Source: an uncultured Mesonia sp. | Lineage (GTDB): Bacteria > Bacteroidota > Bacteroidia > Flavobacteriales > Flavobacteriaceae | Reading direction: 5' to 3' | NCBI GenBank assembly: GCA_947499595.1 | Contig: CANMOY010000005.1 | Span: forward strand, 169,314-233,313 | DNA length: 64,000 nt | In this document: one piece after another, positions 8,933 through 17,629 of the stretch | Layout of the letters: each line of letters starts with the position of its first letter | Numbering within the stretch: the stretch's first letter is position 1 | Translations under genes and position numbers: made by a program | The notes under the pieces: generated by a model | Databases searched by the model: none | Told to the model about the DNA's origin: nothing | What the model saw: the letters and a program-made list of their open reading frames with translations, nothing else

Positions 8933-9697
8933 TTATTTATCTATTTCAACCAAAACTGGACAATGATCGCTGTGTTTGGCTTCTGGTAAAATAACGGCAC
9001 GCTTAATATTTTGTTGCAGTGGCTCACTCACTAGATGATAATCTAAACGCCACCCCTTATTATTAGCTCTTGCATTGGCTCTATAACTCCACCAAGAATA
9101 CTCCTCTCGTTCTGGATTCAAATACCTAAACGAGTCTATCATTCCGTTATTCAAAAACTTTGATAACCACTCCCTTTCTACAGGTAAAAATCCTGATACC
9201 TTTTTTAAACGTACCGGATCGTGAATATCAATAGGCTCGTGACAAATATTGTAATCTCCAGATATTATTAAATTAGGTATCTCCTGTTTTAATTGATCCA
9301 CGTAAGTGTAAAAATCATCCATGTAGCCTAATTTATGCTCTAGTCGCGCTATATTGGTACCAGAGGGAAGGTAGAGACTCATAACAGAAAAATTTTCAAA
9401 ATCTACGCGTAAGTTTCTTCCTTCGGCATCCATATAATCAATACCTGTACCGTAAGCTACGTTTAAGGGCTTCTTTTTACTAATGATTCCTACCCCACTA
9501 TACCCCTTTTTTTGAGCCGGGTACCAATAACAATATTCATAACCCAATTCTTTAAAAACAGTATCATCAAATTGATCTGCCGTGGCTTTTATTTCTTGAA
9601 AACAAACCACATCTGCTTGTGTGTTGGCAAGCCAATCGGTTAAATTTTTACGCAAAGCGGCGCGTATACCATTTACATTGTAAGAAAGTAGTACCAT
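8933..9697 (-). CDS. xth: Exodeoxyribonuclease III / AP endonuclease
   Basis: A 254-residue member of the exonuclease-endonuclease-phosphatase family. Metal and active-site motifs are visible in order: SYNVNGIRA (Asn7), CFQEIKA (the Glu metal ligand), GYSGVGIISKK, SGDYNICH (Asp/Asn), WRLDYHLVS and KHSDHCPV (the catalytic Asp-His). It acts on apurinic sites and 3'-blocked ends in base-excision repair. A full two-element promoter lies just upstream (TTTG, 19 nt, TATTTTTG). It is followed by the OmpA-like lipoprotein gene. Confidence 0.96.
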   Translation of the reverse strand: MVLLSYNVNGIRAALRKNLTDWLANTQADVVCFQEIKATADQFDDTVFKELGYEYCYWYPAQKKGYSGVGIISKKKPLNVAYGTGIDYMDAEGRNLRVDFENFSVMSLYLPSGTNIARLEHKLGYMDDFYTYVDQLKQEIPNLIISGDYNICHEPIDIHDPVRLKKVSGFLPVEREWLSKFLNNGMIDSFRYLNPEREEYSWWSYRANARANNKGWRLDYHLVSEPLQQNIKRAVILPEAKHSDHCPVLVEIDK

Positions 9698-9711
9698 TCC
9701 TATAGTTTTTA

Positions 9712-9742
9712 CAAAAATAGAAATACCCGCCAGCTAATCAAA
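9712..9742 (-). promoter_or_regulatory. Promoter for xth (TTTG-19-TATTTTTG)
   Basis: On the minus strand the -33 TTTG is at 9739-9742 and the -7 box TATTTTTG at 9712-9719, separated by exactly 19 nt. This fits the Bacteroidota housekeeping consensus. The start codon at 9697 gives a leader of about 10 nt. Confidence 0.7.
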
Positions 9743-9761
9743 TTTATTAGGTTCATCTTAC

Positions 9762-9769
9762 TAATTTTG
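9762..9769 (+). promoter_or_regulatory. Putative -7 box (TAATTTTG) for the 1133-residue protein gene
   Basis: TAnnTTTG match 61 nt upstream of the ATG at 9831, divergent from the xth promoter. No clear -33 element. Confidence 0.45.
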
Positions 9770-9830
9770 CCGTAGTATTTTTTTTATGGCTATTGTAATA
9801 ATTGAATGCTAAACTGAGTTTTATATACAG

Positions 9831-12800
9831 ATGAAATCACGGCTTACCTTTCTCTTTCTTTTTCTTTCTTTTTTGACTAGAGGTCAGGTTGAGAATGGTA
9901 TACAGTTAAAAAAACTCAAATTACAAGATAGCATACAGATAGATAGCGTAAGTATAAACCCCTATAAGTTTCAAGTGCTAGATGAGCAACAGCAAGCTAT
10001 TGACACTTCACTATACCGGGTTGACTTTCGCTTGGCGCGGATTTATTTCTCGCCTATTTACCAAAGAAACAATGACAGCATTTATATCAGTTATAAAAAA
10101 TACCCCGATTTTTTAACGAGAAAGTACCAGCAATTTGATCCTGCCATTATTGTCAATTCAAATCCTAAAAATGCCGTACCCTATAGTTTAGAAAGTACGT
10201 CTGATCCTAAAAATTATAATCCTTTCGAAGGCTTATCGACCACTGGAAGTATTTCTCGAGGGATTACGGTAGGCACCAATCAAAGCGCGGTACTAAATTC
10301 TGAACTTGATTTACAAATAGTTGGAGAAATTGCTCCCGGAGTGAGTCTAAGGGCTTCACTACAAGATGCTAATATTCCGCTACAGCAGCAGGGTTATGCT
10401 CAAACCTTAGGTGAATTTGACCAAATTTTTATTGAGCTAGAAAGTAAAAATTGGAAGGTAAGGGCCGGTGATGTAGATTTGGTAGAAAGCCAGAGCTTTT
10501 TTGCCGCTTATCGAAAAAAGGTACAAGGCATAAACCTTCAAGCCAATTTGAGTTCGCGTGACGATTACCAAATTAGAACGCATGCTTCGGCTGCTCTTGT
10601 GCAAGGGGTATATACCCAAAATGAATTTATTGCTCAGGAAGGTAACCAAGGACCGTACAAATTAACTGGGCCCAATAACGAAGTATTTGTTTTAATCATA
10701 TCGGGAAGCGAACGCGTATTTGTAAATGGCAATCTCCTTTCACGTGGAGAAAATGAAGATTATATTATTGATTATACCGCTGCAGAAATAATTTTTAATC
10801 CCACTTTCCCTATCACTTCAGAAATGAGAATTCGTGTGGAGTTTCAATATACCGAGCAAAATTACAGCCGTATTATAGCTACTGCTGGCGGTGATTTTCA
10901 AGATGAAAAATGGCAAATAAGCGGATTTGTGTACCACGAAACCGATTTAAAAAACCAGCCCCTTCAACAGAACCTTAATCAAGAGCAGGTAGATCAATTA
11001 GCGCAAGCAGGCGATAATCAAGAAAATATGTTTATCGCTAGTGCCCAAGAAAGTAACTTTTCTGAGAACAAAGTGCTTTACACCAAAACCCAAGTAAATG
11101 GTCAAGAAGTTTTTGTGTATTCTAATGATCCAGAAGAAGAATTATTTCAAGTTAAGTTCACATCTGTAGGTCCTAACCAAGGCGATTACATTCTCGCAAG
11201 TAATTCGGCTATAAGCAAAATTTACACGTATGTGGCTCCAGTAAATGGTATAAAACAAGGTAACTACGCACCCATAATACGCCTATACGCGCCCGAAAGG
11301 CTACAGTTAGCCATGACAAAAGCACAATACAGCGATAAAAAAACAGCCATGAATGTTGAAATTGCGGCCAGTAAGAAAGACTTAAATTTATTTTCTGCAC
11401 AAGACGATCAAGATAACGCCGGTCTGGCTTTAAAAGCAGAAGGCAAGCAACTGCTTAAAACATTTGCAAATAAAGCGCAGTTTTTTATACAACAAGATCT
11501 TACTTATATTGAAAACAGCTTCTCTCCTATTGAGCGTATTTATGCCATTGAATTTGATAGAGATTGGAATTTAGAAAATCAAAAAGGAAACCAAATTTTT
11601 AATCGCAGCGGATTTAAGTACATTGACTCCACTTCTCACGAAACAGAATATTGGTTTGAACATCTTAATTACAAGAATAACTACTCGGGTAACCGCCATG
11701 TTTTTTCTACGCAAAATCGATTTAATCGCTTTAAAATAACAGGAAATGCTAGCTATTTAAACAGTCAATCTCAATATGAGAAAACCAAGTTTTTAAAAGC
11801 TTATTTAGATTTAAATTTACAAATTAACAAATGGTATACTGGTACTCGAATAGCCACAGAACACTTGAAAGAGCAAAATAAAATAAGTGATGAGTTAGCC
11901 TTAAACTCTCAGGCTTTTCGAAGCAGTACGGTTTATGTTGGAGTTGGAGACAGTACAGGTGTTTTTACTGAAATTGGTTTTAAACTACGAACTAATGACA
12001 GCATTAGAAATAACCGTTTAAGCCATGTAAATACCGCTTATAATTATTACTTAAAGGGTAATGTGTTAAAACAAGAAAACAGTCAACTAAGCTTTTTTGC
12101 CAATTACAGAAAATTAAAATATACCAATAGCATTCCGGCTGAAAATTCTTTGAATGCCCAAATAAGGTACAGACAAAATTTTGCTAACCGTTTTATACAA
12201 AGCAACACGCTTTACCAAACCAACAGCGGGACCTTAGCGCAGCAGGAATTTACTTATGTAGAAGTTAATCCGGGAGAAGGGCAATTTATTTGGATTGACT
12301 ACAATCAAAATGGCACCCAAGAATTAGATGAGTTTGAAATAAGCCCTTTTCCTAACGAAGGGAAGTACGTCCGGGTTTTATTACCAAACCAAATCTTTAT
12401 TAAAACCAATCAAAATAAAATTAGTCAAGTATTAACTCTGGATGGCTCCCGAATAAATCAGCAGGAAAAAGTAGCCTTTTGGCATCACTTTTATAATCAA
12501 ACCAGTTATTTACTAGAGCGCAAAATTCGACGAGCGTCTGGCAAGTTTAACCTAAATCCGTTTCAACAAGATCATGAAGAATTAGGAGCCAATATCAACT
12601 TTAGAAACAGTCTTTTTTATAATCGGGGTAAGCAAAAGCACTCTACCACCTACACTTATTTAGACGCCAAAAACAAAAATTTCTTAATAACGGGAGTTCA
12701 AGAAAGCAAAATTAGAAGTCACCAAATAAATTATCTGCACCGAATTGCCTCGGTTTGGTTGTTGGGCTTTGAGCAGCAGCTTTCAAAAAATGAAAATAGC

Positions 12801-13232
12801 TATCAAAATTTCCCTTCACGTGATTTCAACATCAATAGCCTACGTATTTTCCCCAAAGTGACCTATCTTTTAGATCAAAATAAACGATTTGAACTGTTTT
12901 ACGAGCTAGACAAACAAGAAAACGTCATTAATAATCTAGAAACACTACAAAAACAGCGATTAGGCTTATCTTTGCAATGGGCAAAAGGTCAGATCTATAG
13001 TTTTTCGACAGAATTCAATTATATCTATAATGCCTTTAAAGGCGATGCTTTTAGCCCCGTTGGGTATCAAATGTTATCTGGTTTACAACCTAAAACCAAT
13101 TATACTTGGAAACTACTCGCGCAAAAAAAAATCACCAATTACCTTGATTTAAATTTAAACTATCAAGGAAGAAAGAGTCCTAACAATGCAGCCATTCATA
13201 CAGGAAACGTACAGCTAAGGGCTTATTTTTAA
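9831..13232 (+). CDS. Large outer-membrane beta-barrel protein with SprA-like N-terminal motifs
   Basis: A 1133-residue protein with a signal peptide (1-18, cleavage before QVENG). Residues 130-210 contain TTGSISRGITVGTNQ, then LDLQIVGEIAPGVSLRASLQDANIPLQQ and GEFDQIFIELESKNW. These resemble the repeated barrel-entry segment of the T9SS translocon SprA/Sov, although SprA is about twice as long. Residues 280-345 hold a small domain (ERVFVNGNLLSRGENEDYIIDYTAAEI) found in large Bacteroidota surface proteins. The remainder alternates polar and hydrophobic residues as beta strands and ends in Phe, like an outer-membrane beta-signal. It is monocistronic, with its own -7 box. No named family is certain, and its function is unknown. 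Confidence 0.75.
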   Translation: MKSRLTFLFLFLSFLTRGQVENGIQLKKLKLQDSIQIDSVSINPYKFQVLDEQQQAIDTSLYRVDFRLARIYFSPIYQRNNDSIYISYKKYPDFLTRKYQQFDPAIIVNSNPKNAVPYSLESTSDPKNYNPFEGLSTTGSISRGITVGTNQSAVLNSELDLQIVGEIAPGVSLRASLQDANIPLQQQGYAQTLGEFDQIFIELESKNWKVRAGDVDLVESQSFFAAYRKKVQGINLQANLSSRDDYQIRTHASAALVQGVYTQNEFIAQEGNQGPYKLTGPNNEVFVLIISGSERVFVNGNLLSRGENEDYIIDYTAAEIIFNPTFPITSEMRIRVEFQYTEQNYSRIIATAGGDFQDEKWQISGFVYHETDLKNQPLQQNLNQEQVDQLAQAGDNQENMFIASAQESNFSENKVLYTKTQVNGQEVFVYSNDPEEELFQVKFTSVGPNQGDYILASNSAISKIYTYVAPVNGIKQGNYAPIIRLYAPERLQLAMTKAQYSDKKTAMNVEIAASKKDLNLFSAQDDQDNAGLALKAEGKQLLKTFANKAQFFIQQDLTYIENSFSPIERIYAIEFDRDWNLENQKGNQIFNRSGFKYIDSTSHETEYWFEHLNYKNNYSGNRHVFSTQNRFNRFKITGNASYLNSQSQYEKTKFLKAYLDLNLQINKWYTGTRIATEHLKEQNKISDELALNSQAFRSSTVYVGVGDSTGVFTEIGFKLRTNDSIRNNRLSHVNTAYNYYLKGNVLKQENSQLSFFANYRKLKYTNSIPAENSLNAQIRYRQNFANRFIQSNTLYQTNSGTLAQQEFTYVEVNPGEGQFIWIDYNQNGTQELDEFEISPFPNEGKYVRVLLPNQIFIKTNQNKISQVLTLDGSRINQQEKVAFWHHFYNQTSYLLERKIRRASGKFNLNPFQQDHEELGANINFRNSLFYNRGKQKHSTTYTYLDAKNKNFLITGVQESKIRSHQINYLHRIASVWLLGFEQQLSKNENSYQNFPSRDFNINSLRIFPKVTYLLDQNKRFELFYELDKQENVINNLETLQKQRLGLSLQWAKGQIYSFSTEFNYIYNAFKGDAFSPVGYQMLSGLQPKTNYTWKLLAQKKITNYLDLNLNYQGRKSPNNAAIHTGNVQLRAYF

Positions 13233-13237
13233 ATTAA

Positions 13238-13308
13238 CTTTACGGATTCAATCTCGTTAAAATTTATCTTTTTAAAAGAGCAAAATAAGGAAAATTAAAT
13301 CCGTAAAG
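13238..13308. repeat. Long-range inverted repeat (11-bp arms)
   Basis: The arms CTTTACGGATT (13238-13248) and AATCCGTAAAG (13298-13308) are exact reverse complements 49 nt apart. They sit in the gap between the beta-barrel gene and the pseudouridine synthase gene. It has no T-run typical of a terminator; it could be an operator or an RNA structure. Confidence 0.45.
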
Positions 13309-13327
13309 CATAAGCATACAATAATCA

Positions 13328-14206
13328 ATGGGTAAAAAAATTAGTTTAGAAAAACATATTGTTCCAGCTTTGACCAATTCGTATAGAATTCAAGAATACG
13401 CGGCAGAAGCATTTGAATATCTTTATAGCCGAAGTGCCGCGAAAAAAGCAATAAAGAAAGGCCTAATTCATATCAATGGTAAGGTAGCGAGCACCGCCGA
13501 TTTTATCGAAGAGGGAATGATGTTAGAGCTATATAAAGAATTTGAAGAATCAAAAAAAATATTTAAGTTAGATTTTCAAGTACCTTTTGAAGATGATTAC
13601 CTTGCCGTAATTCAAAAGCCTGCGGGTTATCCTACCAATGGCAATTATTTTAAAACCATTGAGAATGCTTTGCCTCATAACTTGGTTAAATCGCAGCAAA
13701 AAGATGCACTCCCTTGGCCGCAACCCGTTCATCGTCTAGACAACCCTACAAGCGGATTGCTACTAGTAGCAAAAACCAAAAAAGCACAACAGCTGCTTTC
13801 TGTAGCATTTGAACGAAAACAAATTTCAAAAACTTATCAAGCCATTGTTACTGGCCAATATTATAAGGGCCTTTGCTCCTTTGATGCAATAGAATCTAAA
13901 TCGGCTCGAACAGAAATTTTAAGAAAACAAATACTCCAAAAAAATGAACAGATCTACAGTCTTTTACAATTAAACCCTATTACAGGTAGAACTCATCAAT
14001 TAAGAATACATCTTTCTAGACAAAACTTCCCTATACTTGGCGATAAAACTTATGGATGTCAACAAGATAATCATAAAAACGGATTGATGTTATGTTCATT
14101 CGGATTAAGATTTACGCACCCTATTACAGATAATAAATTAAATATTGAAGGGGTTTTGCCTAAACGATTTCGCCAATTCATAAATAGATGTAACGTGCCA
14201 AATTAA
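13328..14206 (+). CDS. RluA-family pseudouridine synthase
   Basis: A 292-residue RNA-modifying enzyme. An S4-like N-terminal region (RSAAKKAIKKGLIHINGKV, about residues 35-55) precedes the catalytic domain. That domain has the RluA signature HRLDNPTSGLLL, in which Asp138 is the catalytic nucleophile, and the GRTHQLRIHL motif near residue 220. It isomerises uridine in rRNA or tRNA; the exact target cannot be read from sequence. It starts about 95 nt after the upstream gene and ends about 87 nt before rpoN, so it probably has its own promoter. Confidence 0.92.
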   Translation: MGKKISLEKHIVPALTNSYRIQEYAAEAFEYLYSRSAAKKAIKKGLIHINGKVASTADFIEEGMMLELYKEFEESKKIFKLDFQVPFEDDYLAVIQKPAGYPTNGNYFKTIENALPHNLVKSQQKDALPWPQPVHRLDNPTSGLLLVAKTKKAQQLLSVAFERKQISKTYQAIVTGQYYKGLCSFDAIESKSARTEILRKQILQKNEQIYSLLQLNPITGRTHQLRIHLSRQNFPILGDKTYGCQQDNHKNGLMLCSFGLRFTHPITDNKLNIEGVLPKRFRQFINRCNVPN

Positions 14207-14260
14207 TCTCAAAAGCTAAGCTTAACATAATTTTAGCGCTAGATCTGTTAAATAATTCGT

Positions 14261-14268
14261 TATTTTTG
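14261..14268 (+). promoter_or_regulatory. Putative -7 box (TATTTTTG) for rpoN
   Basis: TAnnTTTG match 25 nt upstream of the rpoN start; no -33 TTTG seen at 19-21 nt. Confidence 0.45.
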
Positions 14269-14293
14269 TATTAACCTATATTAACTTTTCTCT

Positions 14294-15751
14294 ATGCTAA
14301 AGCAGCAATTAAATTTAAAATTATCTCAAAAGCTATCTCCACAACAGATTCAGCTTATGAAATTGATTCAACTTCCTACTCAAGCTTTTGAGCAAAGGGT
14401 AAAACAGGAATTAGAAGACAATCCTGCTTTAGATAGTGGAAAAGAGGACCAGGATAGTTTTGATGATGAATTTAAAAATGAAGAAGTAGAAAGCGATTCA
14501 GAAATTATAGAAACAGAATCGGAAATTGATGTAGATGAATATTTGAGTGATGATGAAATTCCAGATTATCGTACTCAAGCCAACAACTATAGTAAGGATG
14601 ATGATGAGAAAACCATCCCTTATGCCTCTGGGGTATCTTTTTCGCAGTATCTTAAAACTCAATTGCAAAGCTTTAGATTGAGTGAAGAAGAAAAGCAAAT
14701 CGCAGAATTTTTGGTAGGCAGTGTAGATGAAAGCGGCTACATTAGACGGGAGACAATCGAGATTGTAGACGATTTAGCTTTTACTCAAAATATTTATACC
14801 GATGAACAAACAGTTGAAAAAATCTTTCAGATAGTACATAAACTAGATCCTGCTGGCGTAGGAGCACGTAGCTTACAAGAAAGTTTATTAATACAATTAA
14901 AAAGAAAAACCCCAACCCAAAGTACTGCTTTATCTATAGCAATAATTGAGGAGGCTTTTGAGCAATTTAGCAAAAGACATTACCAGAAACTTCTGTCTAA
15001 GTTTTCAATTAGTGAAGATGAGTTAAGGGATGTTATTGATGAAGTTTCTCATTTGAACCCTAAACCGGGCGGCTCCTATGCTGGGAATAATCGAATTGTA
15101 GAACACGTTGTACCCGATTTTACAATCAAAATCAAAGATGGTGAGTTACAACTTAGCTTAAACGGCAGGAACGCACCCACCATGCACGTGTCTAGAGAGT
15201 ATAGTAATATGCTTAAGGGCTATAAGGAAACCGACAAAAAAACAAAAAAGCAGAAAGATGCGGTCATGTTTATTAAACAAAAATTAGATGCCGCAAAATG
15301 GTTTATTGAGGCTATTAGGCAACGTCAAGAAACGCTATTTGTAACGATGAATGCTATTATGCATCACCAGTACGAATATTTTATGACTGGAGACGAGAGA
15401 GACTTAAAACCAATGATTTTAAAAGACATTGCCGATAAGATTGGCATGGATGTTTCTACTGTTAGTCGGGTGGCAAATTCAAAATATGTTGACACGCCCT
15501 ACGGCACAAAATTGATTAAAGAATTCTTTTCTGAATCTATGACAAATTCAGAAGGTGAAGAAGTTTCTACGCTAGAGATAAAAAAGATTCTACAAATTAC
15601 CATTGAAAAAGAAGACAAGAAAAAGCCTTTAACCGATGAGAAATTAGCCAAAATATTAAAAGATAAAGGCTATCCTATTGCTAGAAGAACCGTAGCAAAA
15701 TACAGAGAACAATTAGATATTCCTGTCGCACGATTACGCAAAGAAATTTAA
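14294..15751 (+). CDS. rpoN: RNA polymerase sigma-54 factor
   Basis: A 485-residue sigma factor. The Gln-rich N-terminal activator-contact region has QQIQLMKLIQLP and ELEDNPALD. It is followed by a very acidic linker (about residues 50-110), the core-binding domain with LDPAGVGARSLQESLLIQL, the HTH with STVSRVANSKYVDTPYGT, and the C-terminal RpoN box Ala-Arg-Arg-Thr-Val-Ala-Lys-Tyr-Arg (residues 463-471), which recognises the -24 element. It requires AAA+ activators, none of which is encoded in this window. The next gene starts 2 nt after its stop codon. Confidence 0.97.
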   Translation: MLKQQLNLKLSQKLSPQQIQLMKLIQLPTQAFEQRVKQELEDNPALDSGKEDQDSFDDEFKNEEVESDSEIIETESEIDVDEYLSDDEIPDYRTQANNYSKDDDEKTIPYASGVSFSQYLKTQLQSFRLSEEEKQIAEFLVGSVDESGYIRRETIEIVDDLAFTQNIYTDEQTVEKIFQIVHKLDPAGVGARSLQESLLIQLKRKTPTQSTALSIAIIEEAFEQFSKRHYQKLLSKFSISEDELRDVIDEVSHLNPKPGGSYAGNNRIVEHVVPDFTIKIKDGELQLSLNGRNAPTMHVSREYSNMLKGYKETDKKTKKQKDAVMFIKQKLDAAKWFIEAIRQRQETLFVTMNAIMHHQYEYFMTGDERDLKPMILKDIADKIGMDVSTVSRVANSKYVDTPYGTKLIKEFFSESMTNSEGEEVSTLEIKKILQITIEKEDKKKPLTDEKLAKILKDKGYPIARRTVAKYREQLDIPVARLRKEI

Positions 15752-15753
15752 TC

Positions 15754-16356
15754 TTGAAGTTCTTTTTTAAATTTATAAGTGCTCTTTTTCATCCTTTATG
15801 GTTACCCTTTTTAGGTAGTGCAATTTATTTTTTGGTGACTCCCAGGTTTTTACCTGAAGCTATTATAAAGGCTAAACTGCTAGGTATTTCGGTATTGAGT
15901 ATTTTTATTCCCATTTGTATTTTTTTTCTGCTCAAAAACCTTAAAATAATCAGTAGCGTTCACTTAAAAACCTACACAGAACGAAAAATACCTTTGATGC
16001 TATACATACTTATATTTATGAGCATCAAAAATTTTGTTTTAGGAGATATTTCCCAAACCGAATTATATTTTTACTTCTCAAATTGGATATACGCTGGTTT
16101 TATAGCTCTATGCCTATGCTATCTTAAAATAAAAGCGAGCTTACACTTAATGGCAAGTAGCTTGCTGGTAGGATTCATTATAAGCATTTCTTTTTTATAC
16201 CAGACATCGTTTTACTGGCTTATCGGTATTTGTATTGCTCTAACAGGGTTAGTCGCTACAGCTAGGCTTTATCTAAAAGCGCACACCGTAAACGAATTAC
16301 TTTGGGGCGTTTTAGCGGGTTTAGCTCCTTATTCACTTTTATTCGTTTATACATAA
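15754..16356 (+). CDS. PAP2-like integral membrane protein
   Basis: A 200-residue polytopic membrane protein with about six hydrophobic segments. The late sequence Ala-Arg-Leu-Tyr-Leu-Lys-Ala-His-Thr-Val-Asn-Glu resembles motif 3 of PAP2 phosphatases (SRxxxxxHxxxD), with Arg and His kept and Asp replaced by Glu. Motif 1 (KTYTERKIP) is weak and motif 2 (PSGH) is not recognisable. It starts with TTG 2 nt after the rpoN stop codon and has no nearer ATG, so it is probably translationally coupled to rpoN. Lipid phosphatase activity is uncertain. It converges with the beta-barrel gene that ends at 16357. Confidence 0.75.
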   Translation: MKFFFKFISALFHPLWLPFLGSAIYFLVTPRFLPEAIIKAKLLGISVLSIFIPICIFFLLKNLKIISSVHLKTYTERKIPLMLYILIFMSIKNFVLGDISQTELYFYFSNWIYAGFIALCLCYLKIKASLHLMASSLLVGFIISISFLYQTSFYWLIGICIALTGLVATARLYLKAHTVNELLWGVLAGLAPYSLLFVYT

Positions 16357-17052
16357 TTAAAGAATATAAAAAGTAAGTCCCACTTTAATCGGATTCAATC
16401 CAACGGGAGCATTCGTGTCTTGCAAAGTACCATCAAACAGACTATTCAAACTATAATAAACCGTAAAATTAAAAGTATTATATCCAAATGTAAACGTTAG
16501 GCCATATCGTAATCGTTCGAGCTCATCTAGGTTATATTGTGCCAAACGAATGTCTTCATACTCACTCTTTATTTTAGAATAATGAATATAACCGACCCGT
16601 AAACCACCATATATTCTCCAAAATTTGTAGCTCGTAGGAGTCGAAGTGCGCCATCTGAATTCTAAGGGCATTTCTATAAGGTATAAACTAAGTCTATTGC
16701 TTTTATAACGCTCTAATTTGGTATAAACAGGATTGGGTTGGGTTTCATCAATCAACAAATTAAATCCGTAAGAATTCGCCGACCAGCCCAAGCCCACACC
16801 CAAAGCGATATTTCTTCGTTTATTGATAGGCATATCGCGAATAAACCCAAAGTTTAACCCGCCAGAGAAGCCAGACTGCCTAATCCCTTTAGGTCTGTTT
16901 AATAAAAGGTTAAAACCAAGACCCGCATAAAACTGATCTTCTCGGTAAAGACTATCTATGCTAGTAGTATCGATAACGGCCTCAACTTCCTGGCCCGTTG
17001 AAGATAAAATAGAACCAAGAAAAACTAACAATAAAACAAGGTATGTCTTCAT
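16357..17052 (-). CDS. Outer-membrane beta-barrel protein (porin-family type)
   Basis: A 231-residue protein with a signal peptide (about 1-20, ending STGQ). The alternating strands include FYAGLGFNLLLNRPKG, SGFSGGLNFGFIRDMP, RNIALGVGLGWS and IYGGLRVGYIHYSK. It ends in GLTFYIL, a terminal hydrophobic beta-signal. This matches the generic 8-strand outer-membrane beta-barrel family of Bacteroidota (PF13568-like). It lies just beyond the terminator of the ExbB/ExbD operon, so it is transcribed on its own. It is not PorT/SprT as judged by sequence character. Function unknown. Confidence 0.8.
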   Translation of the reverse strand: MKTYLVLLLVFLGSILSSTGQEVEAVIDTTSIDSLYREDQFYAGLGFNLLLNRPKGIRQSGFSGGLNFGFIRDMPINKRRNIALGVGLGWSANSYGFNLLIDETQPNPVYTKLERYKSNRLSLYLIEMPLEFRWRTSTPTSYKFWRIYGGLRVGYIHYSKIKSEYEDIRLAQYNLDELERLRYGLTFTFGYNTFNFTVYYSLNSLFDGTLQDTNAPVGLNPIKVGLTFYIL

Positions 17053-17068
17053 AGACCCAATTTAATTA

Positions 17069-17104
17069 AAAAAGACCGCTTTTTAAAATAAAGCGGTCTT
17101 TTAA
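17069..17104 (-). terminator. Hairpin terminator of the ExbB/ExbD operon
   Basis: The arms AAAGACCGCTTT and AAAGCGGTCTTT are separated by 7 nt and flanked by A and T runs. It lies 24 nt after the stop of the last ExbD gene. Confidence 0.8.
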
Positions 17105-17127
17105 AATGATTAAAATAACAACAACAA

Positions 17128-17610
17128 TTATTGCATGTTTTTTATAGCTTCACCATTCTTGGTGGTGTAATTTACGCGATAAGCCTCTGCTTTTCTCAAC
17201 TCATACTTAATATCTGATACCAGCCCCATTCCTGTTTCTGCATCTATCTTTAGAGAGGTTGTTAATAAACCTTGTAGCTCTTCACGTTTAGACTCACGCT
17301 CCTCGATAATAAATTGCTGTATATCGTTTACATCAGCAAATTTATCATTCAATTGTATACGCGCTTCTTTACCAAATTGTTTCTGGTAACGCTCACTAGG
17401 TTTACCAGCATAAATATACATTACCAAATCTTTCTTTTCTAGTTTCTCAGTTTGGTCAGCAAACGGCAGTCTATTTTCTACCATAAGTGTATTTTGACGC
17501 ATAACTGTTGCCACCATAAAGAAGAAAAGCAACATAAAAACAATATCAGGCAAAGATGCTGTAGATATCGCTGGTAAATCTCCGCTCTTTTTCTTTTTAA
17601 ATTTAGACAT
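17128..17610 (-). CDS. exbD: ExbD/TolR-family biopolymer transport protein (second copy)
   Basis: A 160-residue protein with a short cytoplasmic N-terminus rich in Lys, one TM helix (about 20-40, LPDIVFMLLFFFMVATVM) carrying the proton-relay Asp, and a periplasmic domain. It is the second of two ExbD paralogs 19 nt apart. Together with the ExbB/TolQ-like channel they would convert the proton gradient into force for TonB- or gliding-type outer-membrane machinery. It lacks the longer periplasmic extension of its neighbour. It is the last gene before the terminator. Confidence 0.92.
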   Translation of the reverse strand: MSKFKKKKSGDLPAISTASLPDIVFMLLFFFMVATVMRQNTLMVENRLPFADQTEKLEKKDLVMYIYAGKPSERYQKQFGKEARIQLNDKFADVNDIQQFIIEERESKREELQGLLTTSLKIDAETGMGLVSDIKYELRKAEAYRVNYTTKNGEAIKNMQ

Positions 17611-17629
17611 AATTTAATTTTTAGGTCTT

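Noticed and set aside
16357..17052. T9SS component PorT/SprT
   Set aside because: Similar size and beta-barrel type, but the sequence does not resemble the PorT motifs I know; kept as a generic barrel.
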